Of a DNA stretch of 64,000 bases, positions 60,546 through 64,000 are shown one piece after another. A program made the translations under genes and the position numbers. Position 1 is the first letter of the stretch; each line of letters begins with the position of its first letter. The notes under the pieces were generated by a model. The model had not been told where the DNA came from. It did no database searches and saw only the letters and a list, made by a program, of their open reading frames with translations. This stretch comes from Pseudorasbora parva (Eukaryota; Chordata; Actinopteri; Cypriniformes; Gobionidae): NCBI RefSeq assembly GCF_024679245.1, contig NC_090174.1, positions 48,509,974 through 48,573,973 on the forward strand, written 5' to 3'.

Positions 60546-62149
60546 AGAGCGCGCCAGTTATCATGCAGAACGTGCACACACACACACACACGCACGAGCC
60601 GGTATATGGTTGTCGTGTTTGTAAGTTATCGTTTCACATTTTCATGTTGAGAGAAATGGTAATATTATTGGATGATGATGATTCTCGTGTGAGAACGTGC
60701 GAGTGCGAGTGTGAGACAAAGATAACGGGAGTTTGAGTGAAGCACTTTATGTTTTTTTGTTCTTAAACCTTCAACGAATATAAAAGGAAGCATTTGACTC
60801 GAGATCACTTTGCTACATTAAGTTAAGAGCTTAGAGATGAGCTTACCTGACTGTGCACTCTTGATGCAGTGATCGCTGTTTTTCCTCATTCGGCTGGTGT
60901 TTGGATGTCATGTGATTCTCATTGTGCTGGTGCAATTATAAAAATGAGTTACCATAATATATTTTATCAAAAGTAACTCCACTTGGTAAGATCATTTTCA
61001 ATTTTCATCTAGGTAATTTCAAACATCGTGAGGCAGACAACAGTGATCAAATACACTCTACCCGCTCCACAGCGCCACCCAGTGGATTCTGCGAGATTTA
61101 GAGGGATTTATCGTGAATTCGCTGCATTTACAGCCAGCAAATCAACGCAGTAAAATTCCAATTATTGGTAAAATGAAATAGGAATTTTTACACGGGTGCT
61201 GGGAGGAAAACAATGACATACAGGATTCAGACAGCAATAAAATCACTGACTAGACCCTGTAAAAGAAAATTTTTAAACTTACCCACGAAAAAAATTTACC
61301 GTCCGAATAGTTTGTTTTTTGTTTTGTTTTTTGTAGAAACCATGGAAACACCAGACACTTTAATATATTATATTTATTTACTAGATAAGAGCAATGGTTG
61401 GAGACATTAATAGACAGAAAATGAATTATTGTACAGTAATAAAGCACTTTCTCTATCATATACAATACGTTTTAAAATTAATTGCATGCATTTAATTTTG
61501 AATGCATGCATTTAGCAACAGAAGACATCCACCATTTATAAATATAATATTCGAATATCAATCTAGCTTACTGCAGCGTGTAGCAAGTGTCTCAAAGCAG
61601 CTGTGGAGCAAATGCACAGAGTAACAGTATAACATAATTTTCAACAAACTGTATCTAATATGATAAAACAGCGCTGCGTTACGCCCTATGGTTACGCCAC
61701 ATACACTTGACGGGAAGAAGCGGAAGCGGCGACTGTGGCATAATAAAAGCTCCGCTGCTGTTGAGCCCAGTGTCACGCTTGCAATCGCTGAACATGCTGA
61801 TTGGTTGAGCTCTGAAGCAGCATTTTATTTCAACCAGCGTTTGTAAAAGTCTTTTGTGAGGTTCGTTTTGAGTGAATTGTCTTCTCTGTGCTCGTTCATC
61901 TGAGCCATTGGTCCATAATGACTGATAACATCACTTTAAATCTAGCTTTAAGAATACGCTTTAGTAATAGTGCTTGTCTCTTTTTCGCCGTTTTGTTAAT
62001 TACCTCTTTAGTAAATCAATACATACCAGCACAGCTTGAATCTCCTCTTATTACTTACGGATACAGATACTTGTTATTGTTGCACACAGTGTTGCACAAA
62101 AAATATTACTATCCGTCACTGACTGAGAGGAGCAGTCGCACGCAGTCCT
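60546..62149. other. Mixed, mostly unassigned sequence; no gene seen
   Basis: A (CA)n-like tract lies at 60575-60592. 61680-62150 is moderately GC-rich and contains a 101-codon plus-strand open frame (61888-62193) with hydrophobic stretches but no recognised family. It is probably transposon interior belonging to the end at 62312. Confidence 0.35.
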
Positions 62150-62312
62150 ACTTTACCGGACTTATAATTTGCCTAATCTTCACAGTTCTTTAGACCGCAG
62201 TGGAAACGCAGACAGCAGCAGGTCTGGGGGGTAGTTCCTGTATAAAAAAAAGTTCTTGGTACAAATTTTTCTGGGTAATTTCAGTGGAAATGGGGCTATA
62301 GTGTGCCTTTAA
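62150..62312 (-). mobile_element. TTAA-type element end
   Basis: The right edge, read inward, is TTAAAGGCACACTATAGCCC, then 'aactaccccccagacc' and 'cgtttccactgcggtctaaa', a common cyprinid repeat end. How far it extends to the left is uncertain. Confidence 0.6.
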
Positions 62313-64000
62313 GCCCTGTCTTATAGTGTATAATTTAAAATGTACTTTATATGATATTATAGCTTCCACTGAGGAAAAAACTACTGGCATATAAGCAACA
62401 ACATGAACACTGCAACAACCAACCATATTAACCAAACATTTTCCCACCATTGAAGAAATGTTTGATCCTTTATGACAACGTTTCCCCACCAATGACCATT
62501 TTTTCCAGCAATCTTGCATGTTTCCACAGTTATACCCCTGTTATATGGAGACACTATTATTTATCTTCTAAAATAGTAGAATCTCCCGATCAAAAGACAA
62601 GAAAAGAAGCGATAGAAGTATTGCTCATGTAAGCGAATGTAATCATCAAACATTAAACAGCATATAAATCAAAACCTAAAATTACTGAATGAAATGTCAA
62701 ACTCAGGAAGCTACATAGGACTGTGCTAGCTTTGGAGGTGTTGATCAATGCGATCAACTGCGTCTTGCTCATCATAATGATCTGAATCAGATTCAGATCG
62801 TTTTTGACAAAAACGCAATTCTCACGCAAGTTCCGTTAATATTTCAAACAAGAGACCGCCAGTCCATGCTGTGACACGAGATACTTGAAAGTAGCACTTT
62901 TTAGAAGCCAGATGAGCAGTACAGTGTTGCCATGGACGACAGTGAACATTAGGAAATATCTGACAGCTGAATGCTGCCATTGACCAATTAGAATCAAGTC
63001 TTCCAGGCCTACATTATGGAAAATCTACATTTACATGATGAGTCCAGTAGCCATCAATGTGATCAAATGCCTCATGTGCATCTAATGATGACTATTCAGA
63101 CAGCTAATGCCATGCAAGAAATCATGTTTGAGAATTTGGATGCAAAACAACTTCCTGTAATTGCCCGAGGCAAGCAGAGGGAACAGCACCCAGAGGGCCT
63201 GGCAATTAGGGACAGGAGGCATAATAACACGAATGGTGCTGCTCGGCACACTCTCTGCTGCTTTCCATTTATAATCTCTCACTCAAATGTTTATTTCTAT
63301 CACATATAATCCATCTCTATATCATGTCGAACAGCATGAGGAAATATAACCATTATGACTGAGCACGGTAATATGTCTTAGTGGCTGTTCAGTTGAATAC
63401 AGATAAAAGAGGCTTCTTTCAGTTCCCAGGTCTCTGAATGCCACTCGCGGTTAAGAGGATGTTTTTCTTAGTGAGAGGAATATCAGGCAGACTCTTTCAT
63501 GTTTTGTGCTTGGTGAAGGACAGACTTTGTGAGTACATCTCAAAACAGCGGCGCACAGGAGCGTCTTATCCGTGAGGCAATGCTGTCATAAAATGCTTTT
63601 GACTGTGTTTTCATGAATCCGAGCCCTGGTTCTAAGGAGCGGTAGGACTGTCAATCATAACCTAGAATTTTGTTTTTTTCTAACCTTCATTTACATCTGA
63701 CATGGACCCCGAGCAGCCCATGGTCTTTTGCAAAGCCATTTTTGTCAGGTAAATTGCAGTGTGTTTGACATTAAGGTGAGCACTCTGTTACTTGGGGACC
63801 CCAGCTGACCTGTGAGATGTTCCCCTCAACATCAAAGAAACAGGAATAACTTTTTCAATTCTCAAAGCAGAAAAGGGAGAAATTGTTGCATACTGCATAC
63901 TGTGCCGTATTAGCCTACTGCCTGTTATATTTTTATAGTATTTGCCAGCATGCAATAATAGTTAAATCAAATGCAAAAATGTTAAAATTACAGTTGAATT
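62313..64000. other. Repeat remnant then single-copy block; no gene seen
   Basis: 62680-62830 shares phrases with 15740-15870 ('ttactgaatgaaatgtc', 'caggaagctacataggact'), so it is a decayed copy of the 15161-16256 family interior. 62990-63850 is single-copy with balanced composition and short TAAT motifs. A possible mini-exon at 63700-63747 ends in 'gtcag|gtaaat' but has no acceptor or family match. Confidence 0.4.

Noticed and set aside
61888..62193. 101-codon plus-strand frame with hydrophobic stretches
   Set aside because: It overlaps a recognisable transposon end at 62150-62312 and has no homologue I recognise; a membrane protein call would be unsupported.
63700..63747. Possible coding mini-exon beginning ATGGACCCCGAG and ending at a GTAAAT donor
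   Set aside because: There is no matching acceptor, no downstream exon and no recognised protein, and a 48-bp open stretch is expected by chance.

Overview
The window looks like vertebrate nuclear DNA from a teleost, most likely a cyprinid (carp/zebrafish lineage). The evidence is its dense load of DNA transposons whose ends I recognise from cyprinid genomes: hAT, Tc1/mariner, Harbinger-like, CACTA-like and many short TTAA-flanked elements (including an Angel-like palindrome). It also has very long (TA)n and (TG)n microsatellites and a single 5'-truncated non-LTR retrotransposon. This is an inference from repeat content; no host gene was found that would fix the species.

I find no convincing host protein-coding gene, rRNA, tRNA or CRISPR. 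The window reads as intergenic or intronic sequence. Single-copy blocks (about 0.5-1.7, 5.3-7.6, 10.9-14.1, 14.4-15.2, 16.3-16.9, 24.9-27.1, 29.1-30.4, 36.5-37.8, 39.2-40.6, 41.7-43.4, 50.3-51.0, 52.7-54.3, 58.8-59.5 and 62.3-64.0 kb) alternate with transposon clusters. Several single-copy blocks have even base composition and TAAT-core motifs, as conserved non-coding elements near developmental genes often do, but conservation cannot be judged from one sequence.

Layout: 1.7-5.3 kb has a TTAA-type element and a Tc1 element split by a hAT. 8.0-10.9 kb has a hAT and a second TTAA-type copy split by a Harbinger-like element. 14.1-16.3 kb has an Angel-like palindrome and a 1.1-kb inverted-end element. 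16.9-20.9 kb is a 4-kb CACTA-like element holding the remains of a spliced gene. 21-25 kb is hAT territory, one copy sitting inside a (TA)n tract. 27.4-28.8 kb is a Tc1 fold-back with a nested GC-rich element. 31.1-33.8 kb is a CACTC-ended element carrying a composite hAT with captured DNA. 34-35.9 kb has a TTAA-type element and an unassigned ORF. 38-39 and 41-44.5 kb hold palindromic elements. 46-47.7 kb is a Tc1/mariner copy with long inverted repeats. 48-52.7 kb is a mosaic of repeats with two hAT insertions flanked by exact 8-bp duplications. 55.2-58.8 kb has a mildly damaged Tc1, then a reverse-transcriptase fragment split by a Harbinger-like element.

The best-supported content is a set of nested insertions whose target-site duplications can be read directly: CCCTGTTC, GTCAGGAC, TTA, ACTCTCAC, GGTTAAGC, GAAATTGG, GTTCTTCC and TTA. 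These give a relative order of transposition. No coding gene looks functional; every transposase or reverse-transcriptase reading frame seen is broken. I did not find a new biological system. The nearest things to novelty are the composite hAT, the CACTA-like element with its gene remnant, and a class of elements sharing TTAAAGG ends around unrelated interiors.
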